Source of the DNA: Sporomusa ovata DSM 2662
GTDB lineage: Bacteria > Bacillota > Negativicutes > Sporomusales > Sporomusaceae
NCBI RefSeq assembly: GCF_000445445.1
Contig: NZ_ASXP01000003.1
Coordinates: forward strand, 124,001-188,000
Direction: 5' to 3'
Length of the DNA: 64,000 bases
Shown here: positions 41,275 through 55,455 of the stretch, in pieces
Position numbering within the stretch: the first letter of the stretch is position 1
Layout of the letters: the number at the start of each line of letters is the position of its first letter
Made by a program: the position numbers and the translations under genes
The notes under the pieces: model-generated
What the model was told of the DNA's origin: nothing
Database searches by the model: none
Seen by the model: only the letters and a program-made list of their open reading frames with translations

Positions 41275-43281
41275 TTATGAGAAAAGAAGCGGTGCAATAA
41301 TGAGTGAGATCGTACCAGCAACTTTAATCAGCGGGTTCATTGCCGGACCGGAAGTATCCTTGAACGGATCACCTACGGTGTCGCCGATAACTGCTGCTGC
41401 ATGGGTCGGAGTGCCCTTACCGCCATATTTACCGGTTTCAATCCATTTCTTCGCATTATCCCAGGCACCACCGGCGTTGGACATGAATAATGCCAACAAT
41501 ACACCAGCTGCAGTAGCACCGGCCAGGAAACCAGCCAGAGCTTTTGCCCCAAGAATAAAACCAACAAGAATAGGTGAGCCTACAGCAAAAATGCCGGGAA
41601 CGATCATTTCGCGGATAGCCGCTTTCGTGCTAATATCTACACACTTGGCATAATCAGGACGGCCAGTGCCTTCCATAATGCCAGGGATTTCACGGAACTG
41701 ACGACGAACTTCGCCAATCATTTCAAAAGCAGCTTTACCTACAGCTTCCATGGTGAACGCACAGACCAAAAACGGCAGGGTTGCACCAAGAAAAATACCA
41801 ATAATTACTGTTGGTTCGGTCAGATTAATCACTAAATGACCATTTACTAACAAACCGGACAGTTTAGGGTTTTTAGCAATTTCTTCACCAAAAGCAGTAA
41901 ACAAGGCTAATGCAGTGAGTGCAGCAGAACCAATGGCAAAACCTTTGGCTATTGCGGCTGTAGTATTACCAACTGCATCTAATTTGTCGGTAGTTTTACG
42001 AACCTCAGGGCCAAGATCGGCCATTTCAGCAATACCACCAGCGTTGTCGGCAACCGGACCAAAAGAGTCAACGGCAACAACCATACCGGCAGTACAGAGC
42101 ATACCCATGGCAGCCATTGCAATACCATAGATACCGGCTGCACCATATGCGACCCAGATAGCGACAGCGAATACCAGCATCGGCAGTGCGGTACTTCTAA
42201 GTCCACAGGCAAGACCTGCAATAACATTAGTCGCCGGACCTGTTTGTGAAGCATCGGCAATATGCTGGGTAGGTGCTTTGCTGCTGGAAGTATAGTATTC
42301 AGTAATGGCACCGACAAGCACGTTAACAGCTAAGCCACAAACAACAGCAATCGTAATGCCTACGGCCTTGGCCGGAAGCATAGCGCTGGCAATGGCATAG
42401 GTAGCAACGGCAACAAGAATATTAGTTCCCCATATCCCTCTATTCAGGGCAGCTTGAGGATCACCATCTTCACTGGTTCTAACTAAGAAGGTACTGATAA
42501 TGGCAGCAAAAATTCCGGCTGCACCGATTATTAATGGGAACAACACACCGTTGATATCACCCTTGAATACGGTTTGACCAATAAGCATAGCTGCAATAGC
42601 GGTAGCAGCATAGGACTCAAATAAGTCAGCTCCCATGCCGGCGGTATCGCCAACATTATCACCCACGTTATCGGCAATAACGGCCGGGTTACGGGGATCA
42701 TCCTCAGGAATACCTGCTTCAACCTTACCTACCAGGTCAGCACCAACGTCAGCAGCTTTGGTAAAAATACCGCCGCCGACACGGGCAAAGAATGCAATGG
42801 CGCTGGCGCCAAAGGCAAAGCTGTTAATAACAACAGGGTCTCTAAAAATTATGTATAACGTAGACACACCCAAAAGACCCAAACCGGCAACAGACATGCC
42901 CATAACGGCACCGGCACGGAAAGAAACGCTCAGCGCTTTGTTAAGACTGCTGCGGGCAGCTTCCGTTGTACGGGCATTCGACTTGGTTGTCGAAGTCATT
43001 CCTACATAACCGGCAATGGCTGAGCAAATAGCACCTACCAGGAAGGATACCGCCAATTTGTAGCCATCTACATAAAAGAGTATTAAGAAAATAACGATCG
43101 TAAACGGAATAAGTGTTTTGTACTGGCGGTTAAGAAAAGCCATAGCTCCTTCAAAAATCGCCTGAGAAATGTCCTGCATTTTTTGGTTGCCTGGGCTTTC
43201 CCTCAGTACGCTAGCCATGAAATACGCAGCAAAAGCTAGCGCCACAAGTCCAGCGAACGGCGCAATGTACAATAAATCCAT
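41275..43281 (-). CDS. hppA: Membrane-bound ion-pumping pyrophosphatase
   Basis: The 668-residue protein has about sixteen helices and the membrane-PPase motifs: [37 protein letters not shown] near 190-220, the DNAGGIAEM block, and [10 protein letters not shown] with [17 protein letters not shown] at the end. It couples PPi hydrolysis to H+ or Na+ export. The block [18 protein letters not shown] has Ala at the position that separates K+-dependent (Ala) from K+-independent (Lys) forms, so it should be K+-dependent; whether it pumps Na+ or H+ I cannot decide. The ATG at 43281 follows GGGGAAAG. Confidence 0.93.
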   Translation of the reverse strand: MDLLYIAPFAGLVALAFAAYFMASVLRESPGNQKMQDISQAIFEGAMAFLNRQYKTLIPFTIVIFLILFYVDGYKLAVSFLVGAICSAIAGYVGMTSTTKSNARTTEAARSSLNKALSVSFRAGAVMGMSVAGLGLLGVSTLYIIFRDPVVINSFAFGASAIAFFARVGGGIFTKAADVGADLVGKVEAGIPEDDPRNPAVIADNVGDNVGDTAGMGADLFESYAATAIAAMLIGQTVFKGDINGVLFPLIIGAAGIFAAIISTFLVRTSEDGDPQAALNRGIWGTNILVAVATYAIASAMLPAKAVGITIAVVCGLAVNVLVGAITEYYTSSSKAPTQHIADASQTGPATNVIAGLACGLRSTALPMLVFAVAIWVAYGAAGIYGIAMAAMGMLCTAGMVVAVDSFGPVADNAGGIAEMADLGPEVRKTTDKLDAVGNTTAAIAKGFAIGSAALTALALFTAFGEEIAKNPKLSGLLVNGHLVINLTEPTVIIGIFLGATLPFLVCAFTMEAVGKAAFEMIGEVRRQFREIPGIMEGTGRPDYAKCVDISTKAAIREMIVPGIFAVGSPILVGFILGAKALAGFLAGATAAGVLLALFMSNAGGAWDNAKKWIETGKYGGKGTPTHAAAVIGDTVGDPFKDTSGPAMNPLIKVAGTISLIIAPLLFS

Positions 43282-43360
43282 GATTATCTTTCCCCCTTTG
43301 ACTAAAACTTGAAAATACCTCAATATGCCGGAGATACTCCAGCCATTGAGGTGAGTAACC

Positions 43361-43591
43361 CTACTGCATCAATTTAACCAAAACCATTGTTACAAGTCCA
43401 AACAATGAGGCAAGGATAATTGTTGCTTTGGCCAAAATTGCATCAAGTCCTTTAGCTTTGCCACCGAACATAGATTCGGCCCCTCCGGCAATGGAACCTG
43501 ACAAACCGGCACTTTTACCTGACTGCAATACTACTACGGCAATTAGTGCAATAGAAAGTACACCTTCTAATATCATCAGTCCTGTTATCAT
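43361..43591 (-). CDS. secG: Preprotein translocase subunit SecG
   Basis: The 76-residue protein from the ATG at 43591 (GGGGGTG before it) has two membrane helices (about 4-22 and 54-74) with [23 protein letters not shown] and [22 protein letters not shown], the SecG signature. It supports SecYE in protein export. An upstream in-frame start at 43657 would add 22 residues not found in the family. It lies before hppA, where in most Firmicutes an esterase and rnr follow directly. Confidence 0.92.
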   Translation of the reverse strand: MITGLMILEGVLSIALIAVVVLQSGKSAGLSGSIAGGAESMFGGKAKGLDAILAKATIILASLFGLVTMVLVKLMQ

Positions 43592-43808
43592 TTCTTTACA
43601 CCCCCCATGACTGATACCTATCCTTTGCTGCAATACCACGCTGCCAAGGCCTGTCAATATTCTATCACACTTAAACGTTGCTTGACAATTCTTTCGTCAA
43701 GGTTTTCACACATATATATTATACATATTTTTACCAGTTTGTCAAAAAATAAACACGGCTTGCGCTGCGCCTTTGGCGAAAGCAGAAAGTTATCCTTCTG
43801 TTAGGAAA

Positions 43809-43838
43809 AATAAACAGCCGATGCTCCGGCTGTTTATT
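43809..43838 (-). terminator. Terminator after the zinc-ribbon gene
   Basis: AATAAACAGCCG and CGGCTGTTTATT form a perfect 12-bp stem around ATGCTC, followed on the minus strand by TTTTCC. It ends the glycolytic transcript, or the small gene at 43856. Confidence 0.88.
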
Positions 43839-43855
43839 TACCTGTTTTCTACGCC

Positions 43856-44092
43856 TTAATAGGGAGGTAGTACCGGGTCGGGATGATCCACAGAAGTAGT
43901 AGCATTAACATTCGTGACATGCGTGTTGAAGCGGCTAGTACAGCCAAACCTTCCTTCCTGCTGCTGAATGATTTCGATATTCGAACTGCCGCAATGCTCG
44001 CAAACACTGTTATTCAGGCATTCCATCAAATCATCCTCACACACAATCAGGTAACCGCAGTCATTGCATTTTAGCAAATATCCCTTCGGCAT
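43856..44092 (-). CDS. Small zinc-ribbon-like protein
   Basis: The 78-residue protein has CNDCGYLIVCEDDLMECLNNSVCEHCGSSN, two CxxC pairs (and a further Cys between them) that would bind one zinc, then a polar tail ending in DHPDPVLPPY. AGGTGAAC precedes the ATG. It follows eno by 28 bases in the same direction and may be carried on the glycolytic transcript. No family name or function can be given. Confidence 0.6.
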   Translation of the reverse strand: MPKGYLLKCNDCGYLIVCEDDLMECLNNSVCEHCGSSNIEIIQQQEGRFGCTSRFNTHVTNVNATTSVDHPDPVLPPY

Positions 44093-44120
44093 CTTTTGTT
44101 CACCTCCCTTCGGCGCGAAC

Positions 44121-46996
<2,876 letters not shown>

Positions 46997-47013
46997 GTTT
47001 TTTCTCCTCGCGG

Positions 47014-47766
47014 TTATTTGAACTTAACTAATTTGCTAAAAGACTCAGCCTCTAAGCTCGCTCCGCCGACTAATGCGCCGTCAATATCGGGTTTTGCCAT
47101 AAGTTCAGCTACATTGTCAGGCTTAACACTGCCGCCGTATTGGATACGGAGGCTCTCAGCGCTGGGTTGATCAAACATTTCGGCAACCGTACGACGGATA
47201 AAGGCGCATACTTCATTGGCATCCTCAGCCGAAGCCGTGCGGCCAGTACCGATAGCCCAAATGGGTTCATAGGCAATTACCAGGCCAGCCACTTGCTGCC
47301 CGCTAAGGCCGTCAAGCCCGCCTTTCACCTGGGCACCGACAACCCGCTTGGTAGCGTTAGCTTCCCGATCAATCAACGTTTCGCCGACACACATAATTGG
47401 CTTCAAACCGGCTTTAAGCGCGGCTTTAAGTTTGTTATTCACAGTTTGATCTGTTTCCGCAAAATATTGACGGCGCTCTGAGTGGCCGATGATTACATGG
47501 GTACAACCAATATCTTTGAGCATCCCAGGCGCAATTTCACCAGTAAAGGCACCTTTTTCTTCCCAATGCATATTTTGAGCACCTAAACCGATATTGGTTC
47601 CTGCTACAGCAGCAGCTATAGCAGGCAAGGCCGTAAAAGGCGGACATACAACAATCTCCACGTCGTTTACTGCGTTTGTCAGAGCGTTCAATTCCTGCAC
47701 AAGTATAACGCCTTCTCCGGCTGTTTTATACATCTTCCAATTACCGGCAATAATGGGCTTGCGCAT
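47014..47766 (-). CDS. tpiA: Triose-phosphate isomerase
   Basis: A 250-residue TIM-barrel enzyme with [13 protein letters not shown], the catalytic His region [23 protein letters not shown] with the catalytic Glu, and [11 protein letters not shown] then GALVGGASL. It interconverts dihydroxyacetone phosphate and glyceraldehyde-3-phosphate. The ATG at 47766 has AAGGAG at proper spacing; a GTG nine bases upstream is in frame. It lies between pgk and gpmI with short gaps of about 20 bases. Confidence 0.97.
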   Translation of the reverse strand: MRKPIIAGNWKMYKTAGEGVILVQELNALTNAVNDVEIVVCPPFTALPAIAAAVAGTNIGLGAQNMHWEEKGAFTGEIAPGMLKDIGCTHVIIGHSERRQYFAETDQTVNNKLKAALKAGLKPIMCVGETLIDREANATKRVVGAQVKGGLDGLSGQQVAGLVIAYEPIWAIGTGRTASAEDANEVCAFIRRTVAEMFDQPSAESLRIQYGGSVKPDNVAELMAKPDIDGALVGGASLEAESFSKLVKFK

Positions 47767-47787
47767 AGTCTCCACTCCTTACTAAAA

Positions 47788-48975
47788 TTATTTATCTGCC
47801 AATGCAGCAATGCCTGGCAATTCTTTGCCTTCTAAAAATTCGAGCGACGCGCCGCCGCCTGTTGAGATGTGAGTAATCTTAGCAGCAAGCTTAAGTTTTT
47901 CCAGGGCAGCCACCGAATCACCACCACCGACAATACTCTTAGCACCTGATGCAGCCACTGCTTTGGCGACTGCCTCGGTGCCGATAGCGAAGGCATCAAA
48001 TTCAAATACGCCCATCGGGCCATTCCACACGACGGTTTTTGCTCCGCGCAGAGCTGCGGCAAATTTTCCAGCCGTTGCCGGACCAATATCGAGAGCCATC
48101 CATTCACTGGGTATTTGCGTAACAGCCACGGCCTTGTGGTCAGCGTCGGCAGCAAAGTTTTCTGCCACCACAACATCTTCCGGTAATAGCAGGTTTACGC
48201 CCTTAGTCTTAGCAGTCGCAATAAGCTCTTTGGCCAAAACCAGCTTATCAGCTTCTACCAAGGACTTACCTGTTTGGTAACCTTGGGCAGCCAGAAAGGT
48301 ATTGGCCATACCGCCACCGATGATCAGGGTATCTACTTTATTTAACAGATTTTCAATGACCCCAATCTTATCAGAAACCTTAGCTCCGCCAATAATAGCC
48401 ACAAAAGGGTGCACCGGATCGGTAACAGCCTGCCCTAAAAACAGCAGCTCTTTATCCATCAAAAAACCGGATACGGCTGGTATGTACTTGGTTATACCAT
48501 GCACTGAGGCATGAGCCCGGTGGGATACGCCAAAGGCATCGTTAACCAGGATTTCTGCCAGACCAGCCAGTTGTTTGGCAAATTCAGGATCATTTTTTTC
48601 TTCTTCCGGATTAAAACGCAGGTTCTCCAGCATAAGCAATTGCCCCGGCTGAAGAGCGGCCGCCATTTTTCTGGCTTCCGGCCCTACCGAGTCATTGGCG
48701 AATAAGACCTCGCGGTCATGAAGTAATTGCGACAGCTTTTTTGCAACTGGCTTGAGTGAAAACTCGGGCGCAATTTTACCTTTAGGCCGTCCCAGATGGC
48801 TGGCGATAATAACAGCTGCGTTCTTGGACAGCAAAAATTCCAGGGTAGGAATCGTAGCCCGAATACGAGTATCATCAGTTATGTTGCCTGCTTTATCCAT
48901 TGGTACGTTATAGTCTACCCGCACTAATACTTTTTTACCTGATACCCAAATATCATTTAAGTTTTTTTTATTCAT
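47788..48975 (-). CDS. pgk: Phosphoglycerate kinase
   Basis: A 395-residue kinase with [54 protein letters not shown] and, in the ATP half, [11 protein letters not shown] and [12 protein letters not shown] then [13 protein letters not shown]. It makes ATP from 1,3-bisphosphoglycerate. The ATG at 48975 follows GGAGG by seven bases. It lies third in the operon, 80 bp after gap. Confidence 0.98.
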   Translation of the reverse strand: MNKKNLNDIWVSGKKVLVRVDYNVPMDKAGNITDDTRIRATIPTLEFLLSKNAAVIIASHLGRPKGKIAPEFSLKPVAKKLSQLLHDREVLFANDSVGPEARKMAAALQPGQLLMLENLRFNPEEEKNDPEFAKQLAGLAEILVNDAFGVSHRAHASVHGITKYIPAVSGFLMDKELLFLGQAVTDPVHPFVAIIGGAKVSDKIGVIENLLNKVDTLIIGGGMANTFLAAQGYQTGKSLVEADKLVLAKELIATAKTKGVNLLLPEDVVVAENFAADADHKAVAVTQIPSEWMALDIGPATAGKFAAALRGAKTVVWNGPMGVFEFDAFAIGTEAVAKAVAASGAKSIVGGGDSVAALEKLKLAAKITHISTGGGASLEFLEGKELPGIAALADK

Positions 48976-49011
48976 AACCATTCCTCCAGCTTAATCAGGT
49001 GAGGTGTAAGA

Positions 49012-49041
49012 GAAGCAATCTCAAATTACTGAGATTGCTTC
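49012..49041. promoter_or_regulatory. 12-bp perfect hairpin between gap and pgk
   Basis: GAAGCAATCTCA pairs with TGAGATTGCTTC around AATTAC. No T-tract follows on the minus strand, so it is more likely an mRNA-stabilising or processing hairpin that protects the gap message than a full terminator. In B. subtilis the equivalent operon is cut and yields a stable gapA message. Confidence 0.6.
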
Positions 49042-49054
49042 ACCCTTAATAATC

Positions 49055-51107
<2,053 letters not shown>

Positions 51108-51120
51108 AACATCTCCTTGG

Positions 51121-51156
51121 GTTAAAATATGTCCCACATGAACATATTATGTCCCA
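51121..51156 (-). promoter_or_regulatory. CggR operator
   Basis: On the minus strand two direct repeats TGGGAC-N6-TGTT and TGGGAC-N6-TAAC are separated by four bases. This is the arrangement of the B. subtilis CggR operator (CGGGAC-N6-TGTC-N4-CGGGAC-N6-TGTC). It ends 13 bases before the cggR start. The following 51157-51501 contains no gene that I can support. Confidence 0.8.
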
Positions 51157-51501
51157 TATCAGGTAAAAAAACTAGATAGCCTGCCTATCACTTTCACTAC
51201 ACCTATTCGGCAAGGGCCTTTAAACTCCTGCTTCAACAGGAAAATTTTATCATATGGTGCTACTTCAGGCTATTAACTACCGCAATAAGATTGGGTAGCC
51301 CTTCCTAATATAGTCTTGCAAAATGGCGATATTTTTATGAGCATCGGCTTCAGCCTCAGCCATATATCTGTTGACCATCAATGGTGAGCCACAACACAGC
51401 CTTCTCAGGAACAATTACATCGAGTTATTAATCTGCAATACAGCTACCACATCCAACCCTACTTGCGGCTGGTTATAATTTATAAAACAAAACATAAAAA
51501 T

Positions 51502-51561
51502 AAAGTCTAAAGTAACGCCTATAGAACTGCGGTTTCTACTAAGGCGAAAACTTTGGACTTT
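51502..51561 (-). terminator. Long hairpin terminator downstream of rpoN
   Basis: AAAGTCTAAAGT (51502-51513) pairs with ACTTTGGACTTT (51550-51561), with GCC/GGC pairing inside. On the minus strand TTATTTTTATG follows. It lies 90 bases past the rpoN stop. Confidence 0.75.
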
Positions 51562-51650
51562 TCTTTATCACTGCCCCCGATTCAGTTATTTAGCTATATT
51601 ATTCTCGTGTTTTTAATAATGATTACTTGGGAATTTTTGCACATACTTTG

Positions 51651-53066
51651 TTAATGCCTTTTTCGTCTACTTGAAGCGGGAATAGCCATTTCTTCCCGAT
51701 ACTTGGCAACCGTTCGCCGTGAAACCATAATTCCTTTGCTATTGAGAATGTCTCCCAAAGATTGATCACTTAAGGGCTGCATTGGATTTTCGGCTGCAAT
51801 CAATTCCCGTATCTCCTGTTTTACCCGACTGGCTGAAATATCCTCGCCGGCAGCACTCTGAATACCGGCAGTAAAAAAGGTATTCATACCAAACACGCCG
51901 TGAGGGGTAGCCATATATTTATTGGACGTCGCGCGGCTTATGGTCGATTCATGTACCCCAATCTGATCGGCCACCTTCTTCATGGTGAGTGGTCGCAAAA
52001 ATTTGGGACCATGATCAAAAAAGTTTTGTTGCATCTCAATGATGGCTTCCGCCACATTATATAAAGTACGCCGGCGCTGCTCGATACTTTTTATCAGCCA
52101 AACTGCAGCATTAATACGACCTTCTACATATTTACGGGCATCACCGGGCTCTTCCCGGACAATTTGCCGATAATATGAATTGATAGACAGCTGTGGCACA
52201 TGACTATCATTAATATGAATGGTATAACCGCTATTTACCCGTTCAACAATAATATCAGGTATAATATATCCTGGTTGTCCACCACCAAAGGCACACCCTG
52301 GTTTAGGATCAAGTGTGCGGATAATATCCACCGCCTGTTGGACTTCATGGAGCGAACAATGCTGTTTATCGGCAATTTGTTTATACCGACCTAAGGCTAC
52401 CTGATCGAGATGCTCTCTAATAACGGCAACCGCTAACGCAAATTCCTTACTGTTATATTCTTTCTCTTTTTGTTCCAGTTGCAGGAGCAGACATTCTTGC
52501 AAAGAGCGCGCGCCTACCCCAATAGGTTCAAAGGTCTGGATAAGTTTCAGCACATTTTCTACTACGGTTTCTTCTACTGCCAATTGGGTAGCTGCTTCTG
52601 CTGTTGTCCCGCATAAATAGCCATTATCATCAATACAGCCAATAAGATATTTGCCAATAGCCAAATGTCTGGCATCAAGTACAGCAAAATGCAGCTGCAT
52701 TTCCAGGTAGTTTTGCAATGATACCGTTTCCGCATCAGCTATCTCCCGTTGCTTCTCCATTTCAGTGCATCCGGACTGGGCACCTGTTGTGGTCTGCGTA
52801 CCATTTAGCAAATACTCAACCCAGCCATCTGCTTCTGGCTGGTTATCCGTCTGTTCATTGCTGCTGAATGATTCAACCTCACTCTCAGGCTCATTGTTAC
52901 TTTCATGGGCATCGGCCTCAAGCACCGGATTTTCCAGTAATTCTTTTTCCACCAACTCGGCCAACTCGGTAGCCGGTAGCTGAAGGATAGCAATTGCCTG
53001 ACGTAGTTGTGGTGTCATTATTAATTTTTGCGTTGTTTCCAGCTTAAGTCCATAATCCAGTTGCAT
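51651..53066 (-). CDS. rpoN: RNA polymerase sigma-54 factor
   Basis: The 471-residue protein has region I (KLETTQKLIMTPQLRQAIAILQLPATELAELVEKELLENPVLE), an acidic linker, the core-binding domain (PKPGCAFGGGQPGYIIPDIIV), the HTH (MKKVADQIGVHESTISRATSNKYM) and, near the end, the RpoN box RRTVAKYREEMAIPASSRRK. It directs polymerase to -24/-12 promoters, opened by AAA+ activators. I found no clear -24/-12 promoter in the window. It lies after hypE in the same direction, 69 bp away. Confidence 0.97.
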   Translation of the reverse strand: MQLDYGLKLETTQKLIMTPQLRQAIAILQLPATELAELVEKELLENPVLEADAHESNNEPESEVESFSSNEQTDNQPEADGWVEYLLNGTQTTTGAQSGCTEMEKQREIADAETVSLQNYLEMQLHFAVLDARHLAIGKYLIGCIDDNGYLCGTTAEAATQLAVEETVVENVLKLIQTFEPIGVGARSLQECLLLQLEQKEKEYNSKEFALAVAVIREHLDQVALGRYKQIADKQHCSLHEVQQAVDIIRTLDPKPGCAFGGGQPGYIIPDIIVERVNSGYTIHINDSHVPQLSINSYYRQIVREEPGDARKYVEGRINAAVWLIKSIEQRRRTLYNVAEAIIEMQQNFFDHGPKFLRPLTMKKVADQIGVHESTISRATSNKYMATPHGVFGMNTFFTAGIQSAAGEDISASRVKQEIRELIAAENPMQPLSDQSLGDILNSKGIMVSRRTVAKYREEMAIPASSRRKRH

Positions 53067-53135
53067 AGAATAACCTCCCCCAGGACAACGTTATGTCTGT
53101 CCCATGATAAATACTATGATATTATTCAAAAAATA

Positions 53136-54152
53136 TCAGCAAATTCGCGGCAGCTGTTCGCCTGATAACATATCTAACAGGCGCAAACCACCTACCGTGG
53201 TTTTGAGTGCTACCATTCCAGCCGCTTTGTCGCTCACAGTGCCAATAATACGGGCAGTTGAACTCACCTGATGCCGGTACATAATTTTCAGAACTTTTTC
53301 ACTATATTCCCTTTCGACAAAAACTACTACTTTTCCTTCATTGGCAAGGTACAAAGGTTCAAATCCCAGCAATTCACAGACAGCTGCTACTTCCGGCCTC
53401 ACCGGCAGGGAACTTTCCTCCAATACAATCCCCACCCCGGCATCGGCGGCAATCTCATTGAGAGTTGTCGCCAGTCCACCCCGGGTGGGATCACGCAGCA
53501 TACTGATGGCAGGTACTTCGGTTAACAGCTCCTGGATAAGTCCGTTCAAGGGAGCACAGTCACTGATAATTTGTGCCGGCAGTGTTAAGCCATGCCGCTC
53601 ACTCATAACAGCTATGGCATGATCGCCCAGGTAGCCACTGACTATGACTACCTGGCCTGGCTTGACGCGGCTGGCAGTAATATCAGCCTGCGGCAGTATA
53701 GCGCCAATCCCGGCCGTATTAATATAAATACCATCAACTGCTCCCCGTTCGACTACTTTTGTATCACCAGTAACAATAGCAACACCAGCGTCCTGAGCCG
53801 CAGCCCGCATTGATTCTACAATTTTTTTAAGTTCGGCAATAGGTAAGCCCTCTTCCAGGATAAAGCCGGCACTCAAATAGAAGGGTCTCGCACCACACAT
53901 GGCCAAATCATTGACTGTGCCGCAAACAGCCAGTTTGCCGATATCGCCGCCAGGGAAAAAACGTGGTTTGACAACATAGCTGTCAGTAGTAAAAGCCAGC
54001 TTGGTACCACCAATACTGAAGCGTGCACCATCATGCAACTCGGCTAGCAGCGGATTAGCAAACGCTGACACCATAATATTTTTTATTAAGTCATGACTTA
54101 AGCGGCCACCGCTGCCATGACCCAGCAAGATTAGCTCTTCCTGATTATGCAT
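53136..54152 (-). CDS. hypE: Hydrogenase maturation protein HypE
   Basis: The 338-residue PurM-like protein has LILLGHGSGGRLSHDLI, FTTDSYVVKP, GDIGKLAVCGTVNDLAMCGARP, RDPTRGGLATTLNEIA and ends in PRIC, whose last Cys carries the thiocarbamoyl that becomes cyanide. It works with HypF and HypCD to build Fe(CN)2CO. The ATG at 54152 follows GGTGG and overlaps the hypD stop by eight bases. An in-frame start further up would add foreign sequence. Confidence 0.96.
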   Translation of the reverse strand: MHNQEELILLGHGSGGRLSHDLIKNIMVSAFANPLLAELHDGARFSIGGTKLAFTTDSYVVKPRFFPGGDIGKLAVCGTVNDLAMCGARPFYLSAGFILEEGLPIAELKKIVESMRAAAQDAGVAIVTGDTKVVERGAVDGIYINTAGIGAILPQADITASRVKPGQVVIVSGYLGDHAIAVMSERHGLTLPAQIISDCAPLNGLIQELLTEVPAISMLRDPTRGGLATTLNEIAADAGVGIVLEESSLPVRPEVAAVCELLGFEPLYLANEGKVVVFVEREYSEKVLKIMYRHQVSSTARIIGTVSDKAAGMVALKTTVGGLRLLDMLSGEQLPRIC

Positions 54153-55242
54153 AATTCCACCGTCCTTGGCCGTATTTATACCAGGCAGCACAAGCCCCTT
54201 CCACCGACACCATGCAGGCCCCAACCGGATGCTCTGGTGTACAACTGCAACCAAAATGTGAACAATCTTCGGGGCGAATCCGGCCGCAGAGTACTTCGCC
54301 ACAGCGACAGCCTGCCGGTTCCTTAGTTACCACAGCTGCCAGCGGTAGTCTCAGCCTGGCATCAAAGGCACTATACTCTGGCCTTAGTGCCAGTCCTGAG
54401 TCCGCAATCTCCCCAAATCCCCGCCAAATAGCATTTGCTGGTTGGTACACTTGCCGGAGAATATTCCAGGCTGCCTCATTACCTGCCGGTTTAACCACTC
54501 GCCGGTATTGATTAGCCAGTTCGGCTTTGCCGGCAGCTATTTGCGTCAGCAGCATATAGATGGCTTGCAAAATATCCAGGGCCTCAAAGCCCGTAATGAC
54601 CGCCGGTACCTGATACTCGCCGGCAACAAACTGGTAAGGCGCAAATCCGCTGATGGCTGCCGTATGCCCTGGCAGTAAAAAACCATCCACTCTGATATCC
54701 GGAGCATCCAGGATGGTTCTGAGCGCTGGCGGCACCAGTTTATGGGCCGACAAAACAAAAAAATTGTCTAACCCCTGTTGCTCTGCCTGGAGTATGGTAG
54801 CAGCTGCCGTAGGTGCTGTGGTCTCAAAACCAACAGCCAGAAAGATCACTGCCTTCTCTGGATTCTCCCTTGCCATTGTCAGGCTCTCTAGCGGTGAATA
54901 AACAATGCGGATATCAGCGCCCTGTGTTTTCTCAGCCATAAGTGTCGACTGCGAGCCCGGCACTTTGAGCATATCGCCAAAAGTAGCGAGAATTGTATCT
55001 TCCCGGCCACTATACGCAATAGCCGTATCCAGGTATTCATTGGGCGTAACACACACCGGACAGCCGGGGCCGCTGACCAACTCGACAGTTGGCGGCAGCA
55101 ATTGACGAATGCCGTTACGGAAGATGGACACCGTATGGGTGCCGCACACCTCCATCAGCCGCAGCGGACGCCGTGCCAGCCTGGCAATAGCCTGAGTGAA
55201 AAAGTCAGCCGCACGGGCTGTTTCCTCAGCTGTCAGTCTCAT
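54145..55242 (-). CDS. hypD: Hydrogenase maturation protein HypD
   Basis: The 365-residue protein has LMEVCGTHTVSIFRNGIRQLLP, VSGPGCPVCVTPNEYLD, AVGFETTAPT and a Cys-rich C-terminus (CRCGEVLCGRIRPEDCSHFGCSCTPEHPVGACMVS) for its 4Fe-4S cluster. HypD holds the iron with HypC and receives CN from HypE. I chose the ATG at 55242, inside the hypC tail (17-base overlap); the frame upstream of it is only the shadow of hypC. Confidence 0.96.
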   Translation of the reverse strand: MRLTAEETARAADFFTQAIARLARRPLRLMEVCGTHTVSIFRNGIRQLLPPTVELVSGPGCPVCVTPNEYLDTAIAYSGREDTILATFGDMLKVPGSQSTLMAEKTQGADIRIVYSPLESLTMARENPEKAVIFLAVGFETTAPTAAATILQAEQQGLDNFFVLSAHKLVPPALRTILDAPDIRVDGFLLPGHTAAISGFAPYQFVAGEYQVPAVITGFEALDILQAIYMLLTQIAAGKAELANQYRRVVKPAGNEAAWNILRQVYQPANAIWRGFGEIADSGLALRPEYSAFDARLRLPLAAVVTKEPAGCRCGEVLCGRIRPEDCSHFGCSCTPEHPVGACMVSVEGACAAWYKYGQGRWNYA

Positions 55243-55453
55243 ATTGTTCCAGCTCCTTAAACAGCTCCAGCGTGCGTAGCGCCTCTTCTTCATCAATGGC
55301 CTGAATGGCAAAGCCGGCATGAATAAGCACATAGTCACCCACCACAGCATCAGGCAGCAGCATCAGGCTAACCTCACGAGTTACGCCGCTGATGTCAACT
55401 GTACCCAAGAATTCACTACGCTCAATGATTTTGGCAGGAACAGCCAAACACAT
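55226..55453 (-). CDS. hypC: Hydrogenase maturation chaperone HypC
   Basis: The 75-residue protein begins MCLAVPAKII with the essential Cys2 and contains VGDYVLIHAGFAIQAIDEEEALRTLELF, the HypC/HupF signature. It carries the Fe(CN)2CO group from HypD to the hydrogenase large subunit. It lies two bases after hypF and overlaps hypD, so the four hyp genes form one operon. No hypA or hypB is in the window. Confidence 0.96.
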   Translation of the reverse strand: MCLAVPAKIIERSEFLGTVDISGVTREVSLMLLPDAVVGDYVLIHAGFAIQAIDEEEALRTLELFKELEQYETDS

Positions 55454-55455
55454 AA

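Noticed and set aside
51157..51650. A gene or -24/-12 promoter between rpoN and cggR
   Set aside because: No open frame with a start site and no TGGCAC-N5-TTGC pattern was seen; only the rpoN terminator is supported.
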